This document shows, piece after piece, positions 7,385 through 15,939 of a DNA stretch of 44,524 bases. The stretch covers positions 1 to 44,524 of the forward strand of contig DATHDP010000049.1 of assembly GCA_035318985.1 (NCBI GenBank), written 5' to 3'. A program made the position numbers and the translations under genes. The notes beneath the pieces are model-generated. The model had not been told where the DNA came from and did no database searches. It was given only the letters and a program-made list of their open reading frames with translations. Position 1 is the stretch's first letter. Each line of letters opens with the position of its first letter. Source of the stretch: VBAS01 sp035318985. GTDB taxonomy: Bacteria; Bacteroidota; Bacteroidia; Chitinophagales; Chitinophagaceae.

Positions 7385-9304
7385 TGGCAATTCAAGGTTT
7401 GTTTGAGTACCATTGTTGTTAACGATTGCATAGCTACCTCCAATACCTTTCATTCGTCTTTCAATATTTTTAAGACCATTTCCAAACCGGCGAATTTTTT
7501 CCTGCTCAATTCCCGCACCATTGTCTGCAATTTGTATTTGAAGTTTATTGTTTATCTCGATATCAATTTGTATCCGGCTGGCTTTAGAATGTTTTAAAGC
7601 ATTGTTCAATGACTCTTTTACACATAAAAAAATATTTCTTCTTTTGTCACCACTTATTTCCTGGAGTGGAATTTCTTCTGGCATATTCACTTTACATTCT
7701 ATCTGCGTACCATCAAAAAACTCAATGGAATAAGCCCTGATATAAGATATAAGGCTATCAAGCGTATCGTTGCTGCTGTTCATACTCCAGACGATAGCAT
7801 TCATTTTATTCAGCACTTCATTGGCTGAGTTGGATATTTTTTCAATTTCAACGGGAATGTTTTCTTTCATTTTATTTTTTGCGATCTCACTCATCAGGCG
7901 GATAGTTGTCATACCTGAGCCGAGTTCATCATGAATGTCAGCAGATATTCTTTCTCTTTCTTCCTGGTGCGCCTGCATTACCGCCACCTGTTTTTCCAGT
8001 TCCTTTCTTTCGTTTTCCGTTTTCAATCTTTCTCTTTCTGTTGTTTGCTCTATCAATTGAGTTCTGTTCTTATAGGTAAGCCCCATCAGGAAAAAAATAA
8101 GCTCGATCAAGAGGCCTACTTCATAAAGGATCAATGAACTATTTAGTATTCCCGGTAAATGTAATTTGCGGCCACCTAATATGGTGAGCAGTGATAAAAG
8201 AGAAAAAACTAAATACAGGAGGTTGCCCCAAAACAAATAACGCAAGAGGTTATGTCGCCAGTTATTTACTGCATAAACCAGGAACACTATGATCATTATT
8301 ACCAGGATATTCTTTGTGATCATGTTTTCCAGAAAATTTTCCCAGTAATAATCAATAGAACTATAATGAATGTATGAGTATAGCAGGGTGACTGCCGCTA
8401 AAAAAACGATTCCACCAATATAAAGCTTGTGAAGAAATGGAAAATTTCTTTTTGTTTCAAGGAATCGGATCATAAAAGCCATATAAAAACTGATCCCAAG
8501 GATCTGGAGTACAAAATCCATGTACGATTCAAAGAAAAAATTACTTTCAGTAGATCGATTGTAATAAAATTGTTTTGTAAACAGCATGAGCCCAAGAAAA
8601 AAAGCAAATGCAGCATAATAGAGAAATTCCCTGTTTCTTCCCTGTAAAAAGTTAGCAAGTGAAAAAAGGATCATCATCAGGAATAAGCCGCAAAATACAT
8701 AAGTAAAAAGCCTGACATCAGTGTGTTCCATTTGTAATTTTGCTTCAAAAGCTTCCATATAATTTTGCCTGAATATATTAGGCGAAAATGAACTTGTATA
8801 TGTTCTTAATGGGTAGCATTCAGCAAGAATGGTAAGTGTATCATGTGGTAAAACACTGAATAACCGATAAGAGATACTATCCCGGATTGCAGGAGCGATC
8901 ACAGGCAACGCCGTGGCTTTATTGTTCTCTACTTTATATAGAATTACGTTATCAAAAAACAGGTCAGGAAAAAAGTAAAGACTATCTGTTGTGCCAGTAT
9001 TGTTTGCTATTGAAAAACGAGCAAGAAGTTTTTTTGAAACATTTGGAGCTTTTACATGGGTGAAGTTTAAAGGATCCCCGGACAAAACAGTTTCATTGTA
9101 ATTAGCTTCAACACTAAAAGATCTTGGAACAAAACCTGCCGGAATTCCTTTTAATAAATATATATCCGAATCCCAGTTGAGGGTTATTAAAGTATCAGGA
9201 TACTGGCAAAATGCATTGTTGGCAGCAATAAAAAAAATAAAAACAAAGAGAAAGCTCTTGGACAAATTTTTGGTTTTGGCGGTTCGGTTTGATAGTGATC
9301 CCAT
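7379..9304 (-). CDS. Orphan 7TM-DISM sensor histidine kinase
   Basis: The 641-residue product has an N-terminal hydrophobic export segment (16-33). A periplasmic 7TMR-DISM-type sensory region follows (about 35-190), then seven membrane helices (about 198-410), a coiled coil (418-450) and a histidine-kinase core. The phospho-accepting H458 lies in ERISADIHDELGSGM, a HisKA_3-like dimerisation helix. The N-box is ESLNNALKHS (564-573), the G1 box is DNGAG (594-598), and a second glycine box is GNGLKNIERRM. The family senses small extracellular ligands and phosphorylates LuxR- or LytTR-type regulators. None is encoded in the window, so the kinase is an orphan here. It converges on the DUF423 gene with a 6-nt overlap. 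Confidence 0.88.
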   Translation of the reverse strand: MGSLSNRTAKTKNLSKSFLFVFIFFIAANNAFCQYPDTLITLNWDSDIYLLKGIPAGFVPRSFSVEANYNETVLSGDPLNFTHVKAPNVSKKLLARFSIANNTGTTDSLYFFPDLFFDNVILYKVENNKATALPVIAPAIRDSISYRLFSVLPHDTLTILAECYPLRTYTSSFSPNIFRQNYMEAFEAKLQMEHTDVRLFTYVFCGLFLMMILFSLANFLQGRNREFLYYAAFAFFLGLMLFTKQFYYNRSTESNFFFESYMDFVLQILGISFYMAFMIRFLETKRNFPFLHKLYIGGIVFLAAVTLLYSYIHYSSIDYYWENFLENMITKNILVIMIIVFLVYAVNNWRHNLLRYLFWGNLLYLVFSLLSLLTILGGRKLHLPGILNSSLILYEVGLLIELIFFLMGLTYKNRTQLIEQTTERERLKTENERKELEKQVAVMQAHQEERERISADIHDELGSGMTTIRLMSEIAKNKMKENIPVEIEKISNSANEVLNKMNAIVWSMNSSNDTLDSLISYIRAYSIEFFDGTQIECKVNMPEEIPLQEISGDKRRNIFLCVKESLNNALKHSKASRIQIDIEINNKLQIQIADNGAGIEQEKIRRFGNGLKNIERRMKGIGGSYAIVNNNGTQTNLELPL

Positions 9305-9323
9305 TCTGTTTCCGGGTGCAGAC

Positions 9324-9331
9324 CAAATATA
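9324..9331 (-). promoter_or_regulatory. -7 box (tatatttg) of the histidine kinase
   Basis: An exact TAnnTTTG match on the minus strand lies 19 nt upstream of the kinase ATG. It implies a short leader of about 15 nt. Confidence 0.5.
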
Positions 9332-9454
9332 ATAAATGCCTGTTTCAGATGCCAGTTTTTTTCATACCAGTTTGGGCCTTTTACGAGGAGGATTTTACAA
9401 TAAAATTGTGGAGATGTTGAAAACATGAACTATCCATTGTAGAAGGCTTATTAT

Positions 9455-9462
9455 TATCTTTG
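9455..9462 (+). promoter_or_regulatory. -7 box (tatctttg) of ftsK
   Basis: An exact TAnnTTTG match ends 5 nt before the ftsK ATG at 9468. This predicts a leaderless transcript. Confidence 0.5.
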
Positions 9463-9467
9463 TTCAT

Positions 9468-12038
9468 ATGGCCAATAAGCTGAAAGGCAATTCCACTAAA
9501 AATCCTGTGGGGAAACCGGGAAAAACCAAGTCTGAAAAACTAAAACCGGAGAAAGAAGAAAAAATAAACTTGAAAGAGCTTGCCAGGGATGAAAGAACCT
9601 GGAAGATCGTCGGTTTTGTCTTTCTATTCTTTGCGTTTTTTCTTTTCATAGCATTCATCTCCTATTTTTTTACATGGCGAAATGATCAAAGTGAAATAAA
9701 GAACGGGGTTTCTCTTTTTGATCCCAAAGCAAACATTCAGAACCTCCTTGGCGTATTAGGTGCTTTTATCTCTTATTTTTTTATTGATAATGGATTTGGT
9801 GTAGCATCATTGCTGATCTGTACCTTTTTCTTTGTTGTTGGGGTTAATCTTCTTTTCAGAAAAAGGGTTTGGTCCGTTTGGAAAAATCTTCGATATGTTA
9901 CCATCGGTATGGTGGTGTTATCTGTTTGTATGGCCTTTATGTTTGGAACAGTAGGGGGCAGTCAATTTCCGTTTGGCGGAGCAGTGGGTAATATGATCTC
10001 TGACTGGCTGAAAAAAATCCTTGGGAACGTTGGAACTGCAGCGCTGCTGCTTGTAGTGGCAGTATCATATGTTATATGGCAATTTAATCCTGCTTTTAAT
10101 GTACCTAAAATGCCAAAACGCAGGAATGTTGACGAAGAGAAAACAGGAACAGATATTACAGAAGAAAAGATTGTTCCGGTTATTGGCAAAACGATCAATG
10201 ATATTTATACGGAAAATGGCTCAAAAGGAAATAGTTTAAAATCAAATGGAGATGGGCTGGTGCTTTCACCAACCCTAACCAATAATGATCAACCTGGCTT
10301 TCAACTTATCGAAAGAGATGAACCTGTTGTTGAAATAGCGAAGGAAAAACCATTAGAACCTATACAAACTATCTTACCCAAAGAAGAAATAAAACCTTTA
10401 AGGAAAACTGCAAAACAAAGCAGCGAAGCAGATATTGCCCTTGAAATAAAAGAGTTTCCTAAAGAGCCGATTGAAGAACAAGAAGAAGGAAATGAAAAAG
10501 AAGAAGGAAAAGAAAAAGGATATGAAGAACTTCCCCCTTACGAACCTACTTTGGATCTAAGGGATTATCGCTATCCTGTATTAGATCTACTGGAAACTCA
10601 TGGCAGCGAAAAAATTGTGCAGGATGCAAATGAGTTAGAGAATAACAAGAACCAGATCATTGGTACACTTCGCAATTATGATATCGAGATACAAAAGATA
10701 ATGGCAACTGTTGGGCCGACAGTTACTTTATATGAAATAGTTCCCGCCGCTGGTATTCGTATTTCAAGAATAAAAAACCTTGAAGATGATATTGCTTTAA
10801 GTCTTGCGGCTTTGGGTATTCGTATCATTGCCCCAATTCCTGGTAAAGGAACGATCGGTATTGAAGTGCCCAATGTGAGAAAGAGTATCGTGAGTATGAA
10901 AACTTTATTGGGCTCTGACAAATTTCAACATAACAATTATAGCCTGCCGATCGCTTTGGGTAAGAAAATTGACAATGATAATTTCATTGTTGATCTTACC
11001 AGTATGCCGCACTTGTTAATGGCCGGCGCAACGGGCCAGGGTAAATCAGTTGGAGTAAATGCGATCCTTGTTTCTTTATTGTATAAAAAACATCCATCAC
11101 AATTAAAATTTGTGTTGATCGATCCGAAAAAGGTGGAGTTAAGTCTTTATCGTGTTATTGAAAATCATTTCCTGGCAAAACTTCCCGGCGAAGAAGAAGC
11201 GATCATCACCGATACAAAAAAAGTAGTACATACTCTGAATGCACTTTGTATCGAAATGGATAATCGGTATGATCTATTAAAGGAAGCCGGCGCCAGGAAC
11301 ATTAAAGAATACAATGAAAAGTTTGTAAAAAGGAAATTGAATCCATTAAAGGGTCATCAATTCCTTCCTTTTATTGTATTAGTTATTGATGAGTTTGCCG
11401 ACCTTATCATGACAGCAGGAAAAGAAATAGAAATGCCTATCGCAAGATTGGCCCAGTTGGCCCGTGCTGTAGGTATTCATTTGATCATTGCAACACAACG
11501 TCCTTCTGTAAATATTATTACAGGTACCATCAAAGCAAACTTTCCTTCACGCATAGCATTTAAGGTTTCTTCAAAAATTGACTCAAGAACAATTCTTGAC
11601 ACTGGTGGCGCCGAACAATTAATTGGAAAAGGAGATATGCTTGTTTCTCATCATGGAGAAGTAACACGTTTGCAATGTGCTTTTGTTGATACTCCTGAAG
11701 TGGATAAAGTTGTTAGTCATATTGAAAAACAAAGAGGATATCCGCAAGCTTTCCTTTTGCCGGAATATGTGGATGAAAAAGAGCTCGAGTCAAAAGATTT
11801 TGACGCAACTGATAAAGATGCTCTTTTTGAAGATGCTGCCCGTCTCATTGTTCAAAACCAGGTTGGTTCCACTTCACTTTTACAGCGAAGAATGAAACTG
11901 GGTTATAATCGTGCAGGCAGGTTAATGGATCAATTGGAGGCTGCAGGAGTTGTGGGCCCTAACCAAGGAAGCAAGGCCCGTGATGTATTGATCAAAACAG
12001 AGTCTGATCTTAATCAACATCTTGCTAATTTAATTTAA
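9468..12038 (+). CDS. ftsK: DNA translocase FtsK/SpoIIIE
   Basis: The 856-residue product pumps DNA at the division septum to clear and resolve chromosome termini. A basic N-terminus is followed by about four membrane helices (50-205). Next comes an acidic, low-complexity linker (about 210-350, rich in Glu and Lys) and the motor domain. The Walker A motif is GATGQGKS at 520-527; the Walker B is VLVIDEFADLI with D641 and E642. The ATQRPSVNIITGTIKANFPSRI segment is typical. The C-terminal winged-helix gamma domain (about 785-850, LLQRRMKLGYNRAGRLMDQLE) would read polar DNA signals. The linker is shorter than in E. coli, as is usual outside enterobacteria. A LolA-like gene follows. Confidence 0.96.
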   Translation: MANKLKGNSTKNPVGKPGKTKSEKLKPEKEEKINLKELARDERTWKIVGFVFLFFAFFLFIAFISYFFTWRNDQSEIKNGVSLFDPKANIQNLLGVLGAFISYFFIDNGFGVASLLICTFFFVVGVNLLFRKRVWSVWKNLRYVTIGMVVLSVCMAFMFGTVGGSQFPFGGAVGNMISDWLKKILGNVGTAALLLVVAVSYVIWQFNPAFNVPKMPKRRNVDEEKTGTDITEEKIVPVIGKTINDIYTENGSKGNSLKSNGDGLVLSPTLTNNDQPGFQLIERDEPVVEIAKEKPLEPIQTILPKEEIKPLRKTAKQSSEADIALEIKEFPKEPIEEQEEGNEKEEGKEKGYEELPPYEPTLDLRDYRYPVLDLLETHGSEKIVQDANELENNKNQIIGTLRNYDIEIQKIMATVGPTVTLYEIVPAAGIRISRIKNLEDDIALSLAALGIRIIAPIPGKGTIGIEVPNVRKSIVSMKTLLGSDKFQHNNYSLPIALGKKIDNDNFIVDLTSMPHLLMAGATGQGKSVGVNAILVSLLYKKHPSQLKFVLIDPKKVELSLYRVIENHFLAKLPGEEEAIITDTKKVVHTLNALCIEMDNRYDLLKEAGARNIKEYNEKFVKRKLNPLKGHQFLPFIVLVIDEFADLIMTAGKEIEMPIARLAQLARAVGIHLIIATQRPSVNIITGTIKANFPSRIAFKVSSKIDSRTILDTGGAEQLIGKGDMLVSHHGEVTRLQCAFVDTPEVDKVVSHIEKQRGYPQAFLLPEYVDEKELESKDFDATDKDALFEDAARLIVQNQVGSTSLLQRRMKLGYNRAGRLMDQLEAAGVVGPNQGSKARDVLIKTESDLNQHLANLI

Positions 12039-12105
12039 GCTGTTAAAAAATTTGTGCAAAGCAACCACATGATGTGGGCTGGCATCCTCTAAGATGTAAT
12101 TGGCC

Positions 12106-12113
12106 TATATTTG
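12106..12113 (+). promoter_or_regulatory. -7 box (tatatttg) of the LolA-like gene
   Basis: An exact TAnnTTTG match lies 45 nt before the ATG at 12159. A frame open from the TTG at 12111 overlaps this box, which argues that the upstream TTG is not the real start. Confidence 0.5.
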
Positions 12114-12158
12114 CGGCCTGCCATAAATGGCATAATATTAGAAAGCAAACAAGTAATT

Positions 12159-12815
12159 ATGAAAAGATTTTATACAATATTGGTTTTATTAATTGGAGTT
12201 ATCACGATTAAAACAAATGCTCAGGCGAGCAATGATCCCGATGCAAAAAAAGTTCTTGATGGTGTAAGTGCTAAGTTTAAAACTTACAAAACCGTTAAAT
12301 CAACTTTTACGTTTAAAACGGAAAGTTCAGCAGGTAAGACACTTTCATCAAAAAATGGCACTGTCTGGATCAAAGGTTCTAAATACAAAGTAACTATAGT
12401 AGGGCAGGAAATATTTTGTGATGGAGTTAATGTGTGGAATTACGATAAATCATCAAACGAAGTAACTATTACCAAATTTGACAATAGCAGTAGTGGATTA
12501 ACACCTCAAAAAATGTTCACAAACTTTTATGACAAAGATTTTCTGTACAAGCTGAATGGCGAGAAAAAACAGGGTGCAAAAACGATCCAGGAAATTGAGT
12601 TGACCCCTACCGATAAGACCAAAACTTATCATAAAGTGTACTTATATATTGATAAAACAGGGAAAACTATCAACACAACAAAAGTGATAGAAAAAGATCA
12701 AACCAAACACTCGATCATTGTAAATACATTAACTCCTAATGGCACAATTGATGACAAGCAGTTTGTTTTTGATGCAAAAAAATATCCCGGAGTTGAGGTC
12801 GTAGATAATCGTTGA
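12159..12815 (+). CDS. LolA-like outer-membrane lipoprotein carrier
   Basis: With ATG at 12159 the product is 218 residues, beginning MKRFYTILVL with a signal peptide that ends near TNAQA. The mature part fits the LolA fold: an N-terminal helix (DPDAKKVLDGVSAKFKTYKTVK), repeated beta strands with GTVWIKGSKYKV and DGVNVWNYD, and a late helix/strand region. LolA ferries lipoproteins across the periplasm to the outer membrane. Bacteroidota members are divergent and often sit next to ftsK, as here. Its TGA directly abuts the stop of ubiX on the other strand. The fold call is good; the exact role is inferred. Confidence 0.8.
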   Translation: MKRFYTILVLLIGVITIKTNAQASNDPDAKKVLDGVSAKFKTYKTVKSTFTFKTESSAGKTLSSKNGTVWIKGSKYKVTIVGQEIFCDGVNVWNYDKSSNEVTITKFDNSSSGLTPQKMFTNFYDKDFLYKLNGEKKQGAKTIQEIELTPTDKTKTYHKVYLYIDKTGKTINTTKVIEKDQTKHSIIVNTLTPNGTIDDKQFVFDAKKYPGVEVVDNR

Positions 12816-13373
12816 TCATTTTCCCCAACGAAAAGATTTGATATTAAAACCTGCCAGGTCGAGCACACGGTCGACCACAGTTGCGGCAACTTCATCAATT
12901 GTTTTTGGTAAGCTATAAAAAGAAGGTGTGGCGGGGCAAATAATTCCTCCTGCAAGGGTAACCGTTTCCATATTCCGGATATGAATTAAGCTATAGGGTG
13001 TATCACGAACCACACATATTAATTTTCTTCTTTCTTTTAATATAACATCGGCTGCTCTTGTTATAAGATCGTTTGATATACCGCTGGCGATGCGTCCAAG
13101 TGTTCCCATGGAACAGGGCACAATGATCATGGTATTAAATTTACCAGAGCCAGAGGCAAATGGTGCTGTAAAATCTGTAGTCGAATAATTTTTTATTGGC
13201 ATTTTTTTGTGATCGTCATTCCCTGTCTCTGTTTCCCAAACTTGTTTTGCATTTTGCGTCATAACTATTGCAAGGTCATCCCATTGATCTTTCATTGCAA
13301 GCATTTTTTCTAATAGCAATCTTGCATATATTGATCCACTGGCACCAGTAATAGCAACAACTACTTTATTCAT
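12816..13373 (-). CDS. ubiX: UbiX-family flavin prenyltransferase
   Basis: The 185-residue product belongs to the UbiX/Pad1 family, which attaches a dimethylallyl group to FMN to make prenylated FMN for UbiD-type decarboxylases. Visible landmarks are the FMN-binding TGASGSIYARLL at 9-20, PCSMGTLGRIASGISNDLITRAADV at about 92-116, and KERRKLICVVRDTPYS. Length is normal for the family. It is cytoplasmic. No ubiD partner lies in the window. The upstream side (13374-13697) holds strong inverted repeats. Identification is strong. Confidence 0.92.
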   Translation of the reverse strand: MNKVVVAITGASGSIYARLLLEKMLAMKDQWDDLAIVMTQNAKQVWETETGNDDHKKMPIKNYSTTDFTAPFASGSGKFNTMIIVPCSMGTLGRIASGISNDLITRAADVILKERRKLICVVRDTPYSLIHIRNMETVTLAGGIICPATPSFYSLPKTIDEVAATVVDRVLDLAGFNIKSFRWGK

Positions 13374-13428
13374 TAATTTAAAATAGGATTTTAATTTTAT
13401 TTAGCACAAAAGGTTGAGATATAGATTA

Positions 13429-13505
13429 ATTCTGAAGGCTTTTTGGAGCGATTGACCGAGGTCAATATTTCCCGTTTCAACTCCAAAAAAGGCAAAATTC
13501 AGAAT
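13429..13505. repeat. Compound inverted repeat upstream of ubiX
   Basis: The outer arms attctgaa (13429-13436) and ttcagaat (13498-13505) pair exactly. After an asymmetric bulge, tttttggag (13440-13448) pairs with ctccaaaaa (13481-13489). Inside these lies a perfect small hairpin, attgac-cgag-gtcaat (13451-13466). The element is about 77 bp. It could be an intergenic palindromic repeat or a structured leader on ubiX. Confidence 0.65.
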
Positions 13506-13595
13506 AAAAACTTGCAATGTTAATTTTTTATTACCGAGATTAGCTATGAATTTTCATAGGATAAGGTTTAATGGTTAATGGTTTTTGATTAGGGG

Positions 13596-13615
13596 CCCCC
13601 GATTTCCATCGGGGG
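13596..13615. repeat. GC-rich hairpin, 8-bp stem
   Basis: The arms cccccgat and atcggggg pair perfectly around the loop ttcc. There is no T tract on either side, so it is not a standard intrinsic terminator. It may back up the terminator at 13653 or be an interspersed repeat. Confidence 0.6.
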
Positions 13616-13652
13616 TTCTACATTTATAGAACTATAGTTTACCCAAATAAAA

Positions 13653-13679
13653 GGTCTCGCCTTCGGCGAGACCTTTTTT
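13653..13679 (-). terminator. Intrinsic terminator of the alpha-oxoamine synthase gene
   Basis: A perfect 9-bp stem (ggtctcgcc/ggcgagacc) with a 3-nt loop spans 13653-13673. It is flanked by A-rich sequence before and T6 after, so it can work in both directions. On the minus strand it lies about 20 nt after the stop of the synthase. Confidence 0.85.
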
Positions 13680-13697
13680 ATAAATTATAAATCGTTC

Positions 13698-14999
13698 TTA
13701 TTTGTTCTTTGGCTTATCCAGCATATACTCAAATCTTTTACCGCTATACTCAGTCATATCAGGAACTGAATCAACTTTGTAAGCCCCGGCATTTAATTTT
13801 TTCTTTGTTTCTTCAAATGCTTTAAGGGTGGCTTCAATATCTGCATCAGTATGTGCTGCTGAAGGAATAAGACGATAAATAATATGTCCTTTCGGTATAA
13901 CAGGATAGACAACGATCGAGGCAAATATCCCGTAGTTTTCACGCAGATCCATCACCATTGCGGTTGCTTCTTCTACACCACCTGTCATGTAAACAGGGGT
14001 AACAGGAGAATCGGTTTTACCAATATCAAATCCCTTTTCTTTTAATCCACTCTGCAGCTTCCGGGCATTGCTCCATAGTTTCTCCTTGAATTCAGGATGT
14101 GTTCTTAAAAGCTCCAGCCTTTTTAAATTACCAACCACTAAAGGCATTGGTAAGCTTTTTGCGAAGATCTGGCTACGAATATTGTAACGGATATAATCAA
14201 CGATATCTCTTGGCCCTGCAATGAAAGCGCCAATCGATGCCATTGATTTTGCAAACGTGGAGAAATAAAGATCGATCTGCTCCTGGCAATTCTGTTCTTC
14301 CCCAGCGCCGGCTCCTGTTTTACCCAATGTACCAAAACCGTGAGCATCGTCTACCAGCAAACGGAACTCATATTTGTCTTTTAATGCGCAGAGCTCTTTA
14401 AGTTTTCCCTGGTCGCCGGCCATACCAAATACTCCTTCGGTTATCACCAATATTCCACCAGCGCCTTGTTTTTCTATCAATGCTGATGCTCTTTGTAATT
14501 GCTTTTCGCAATCATCTATATCATTGTGCTTAAAAACATAACGGTGACCGGGATGAAGGCGAAGTCCATCAATAATGCAAGCATGACTTTCTGCATCATA
14601 AACGATCACATCATGACGACTGCAAAGTGAATCAATCAGGCTTACCATGCCCTGGTAGCCATAATTAAGCAAGGCACAATCCTCTTTCGCAACAAACTCT
14701 GCCAACTCACTTTCTAATTGTTCATGGAGGTTGCTGTTTCCACTCATCATGCGGGCACCCATTGGAAGTGCCAATCCATATTCAGCAGCTCCCTCTGCAT
14801 CTGCCTTACGTACCTCAGGATGATTTGCAAGGCCCAGGTAATTATTCAAACTCCAGACAATAACATCTTTTCCTCTAAATTTCATACGACTGCCTATTGG
14901 GCCTTCCAGTTTTGGAAAAGCAAAATAACCATGTGCCTGTTTGCGATGTTGACCTATCGGGCCATAATTCTTCAATAAACGCTCAAATATATCTGCCAT
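13698..14999 (-). CDS. Alpha-oxoamine synthase (serine palmitoyltransferase-like)
   Basis: The 433-residue product is a PLP enzyme of the family that condenses an amino acid with an acyl-CoA. Landmarks are SLNNYLGLANHP at 50-61, ESHACIIDG at 137-145 with the His stacking on PLP, VDDAHGFGTLG at 216-226, and the PLP lysine K251 in STFAKSMASIG. Candidates within the family are serine palmitoyltransferase (sphingolipids), cysteate acyltransferase (the sulfonolipids found in this phylum), 2-amino-3-ketobutyrate CoA ligase and BioF. A lipid role is favoured for a Bacteroidota member with this extended C-terminus but is not proven. pdxJ, which makes the precursor of its cofactor, lies just upstream on the same strand. 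Confidence 0.85.
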   Translation of the reverse strand: MADIFERLLKNYGPIGQHRKQAHGYFAFPKLEGPIGSRMKFRGKDVIVWSLNNYLGLANHPEVRKADAEGAAEYGLALPMGARMMSGNSNLHEQLESELAEFVAKEDCALLNYGYQGMVSLIDSLCSRHDVIVYDAESHACIIDGLRLHPGHRYVFKHNDIDDCEKQLQRASALIEKQGAGGILVITEGVFGMAGDQGKLKELCALKDKYEFRLLVDDAHGFGTLGKTGAGAGEEQNCQEQIDLYFSTFAKSMASIGAFIAGPRDIVDYIRYNIRSQIFAKSLPMPLVVGNLKRLELLRTHPEFKEKLWSNARKLQSGLKEKGFDIGKTDSPVTPVYMTGGVEEATAMVMDLRENYGIFASIVVYPVIPKGHIIYRLIPSAAHTDADIEATLKAFEETKKKLNAGAYKVDSVPDMTEYSGKRFEYMLDKPKNK

Positions 15000-15033
15000 A
15001 TTTTGGTGGTTATAGTTGTTTATTTAATCGCCG

Positions 15034-15041
15034 CAAAGGTA
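15034..15041 (-). promoter_or_regulatory. -7 box (taccttTG type) of the alpha-oxoamine synthase
   Basis: The minus strand reads tacctttg, an exact TAnnTTTG match, 34 nt before the ATG. It suggests that the gene has its own promoter even though pdxJ is upstream in the same direction. Confidence 0.5.
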
Positions 15042-15125
15042 AGGTTTAGAAGACTTTTTAAAAGGTGAATTTTAAACAAGTAATTCATAGCCGGACTTTG
15101 GTTTTACTGCTTGCTCCTCAATTTT

Positions 15126-15848
15126 CTACATCAATAATTGCCTTTTATATAGTTGAATTGCATTTTCAAAGCCAAGATAAATAGCGTCACTGATCAATGC
15201 ATGGCCAATGCTTACTTCATCCAGCCAGGGGATATTTTCTTTTAAAAACTTTAAATTGGTAAGATCAAGATCGTGACCGGCATTTAATCCCAACCCTAGT
15301 TCTTTTGCAAGTTTAGATGCATTGATGTATGGCGTAACAGCTGGCTGCTTATTGCCAGTTGCAAATTGTTTTGCATAACCTTCTGTATAAAGTTCGATCC
15401 TGTCAGTGTCCGTTTCAGCAGCACCTTGAACCATTTTAATATCGGGATCAACAAATATGGAAACACGAATACCTGCTTTTTTAAAAACAGCAATTATGTT
15501 TTTTAAATAGTCTTTGTTTTTGATAGTATCCCATCCATGATCAGAAGTTAATTGTCCAAGTGTATCTGGTACCAAAGTGACCTGGTTTGGTTTTGTTTCT
15601 AAAACAAGATCAACAAATTTTTGCTCCGTACAGTTGCCTTCGATATTAAATTCTGTAGTGATGATCTTTTTAATTTTTCTTACATCGTCATAACGAATAT
15701 GGCGTTCATCGGGGCGAGGATGAACAGTAACTCCATCTGCGCCGAATTGCTGTGCATCTATCGCTGCTTTTATAACATCGGGATTATTTCCTCCCCGGGA
15801 ATTTCTTAGCGTGGCAAACTTGTTGATATTAACTGATAGCTTCGTCAT
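15126..15848 (-). CDS. pdxJ: Pyridoxine 5'-phosphate synthase
   Basis: PdxJ condenses 1-deoxyxylulose 5-phosphate with aminoacetone 3-phosphate to pyridoxine 5'-phosphate, in the DXP-dependent vitamin B6 route. The chosen ATG at 15848 gives 240 residues starting MTKLSVNINKFATLRNSRGG, the normal PdxJ N-terminus; eight extra upstream codons are open but lie in promoter sequence. Further motifs are DGVTVHPRPDERHIRYDDV near 39-57, FNIEGNC with the catalytic Glu, and GLNAGHDLDLTNL. The -7 box ends 3 nt before the ATG. It lies upstream of a PLP enzyme on the same strand and divergent from the thioredoxin-like gene. Confidence 0.95.
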   Translation of the reverse strand: MTKLSVNINKFATLRNSRGGNNPDVIKAAIDAQQFGADGVTVHPRPDERHIRYDDVRKIKKIITTEFNIEGNCTEQKFVDLVLETKPNQVTLVPDTLGQLTSDHGWDTIKNKDYLKNIIAVFKKAGIRVSIFVDPDIKMVQGAAETDTDRIELYTEGYAKQFATGNKQPAVTPYINASKLAKELGLGLNAGHDLDLTNLKFLKENIPWLDEVSIGHALISDAIYLGFENAIQLYKRQLLM

Positions 15849-15851
15849 AAG

Positions 15852-15859
15852 CAAATCTA
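15852..15859 (-). promoter_or_regulatory. -7 box (tagatttg) of pdxJ
   Basis: An exact TAnnTTTG match on the minus strand ends 3 nt before the pdxJ ATG. This predicts a leaderless transcript and argues against the open codons further upstream. Confidence 0.5.
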
Positions 15860-15939
15860 CAAATTCGTACAAAAGTGACTTTTATTTTAACTTACTGTTA
15901 TTGATAGATAAAGTAAATTGCTTTTGATAAAGCAATAGC

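Larger units (their letters stand above)
13374..13697. other. 324-base gene-free spacer with three hairpins
   Basis: I find no gene here. Going up the coordinates, it holds a compound inverted repeat at 13429-13505, a GC-rich hairpin at 13596-13615 and an intrinsic terminator at 13653-13679. The remainder is AT-rich with no recognised motif. It lies between the start of ubiX and the end of the alpha-oxoamine synthase, both on the minus strand, so it should hold the ubiX promoter. Confidence 0.7.

Noticed and set aside
9187..9426. 79-residue minus-strand frame upstream of the histidine kinase
   Set aside because: It overlaps the kinase's own 5' end in another frame and covers the promoter; it has no protein-like character.
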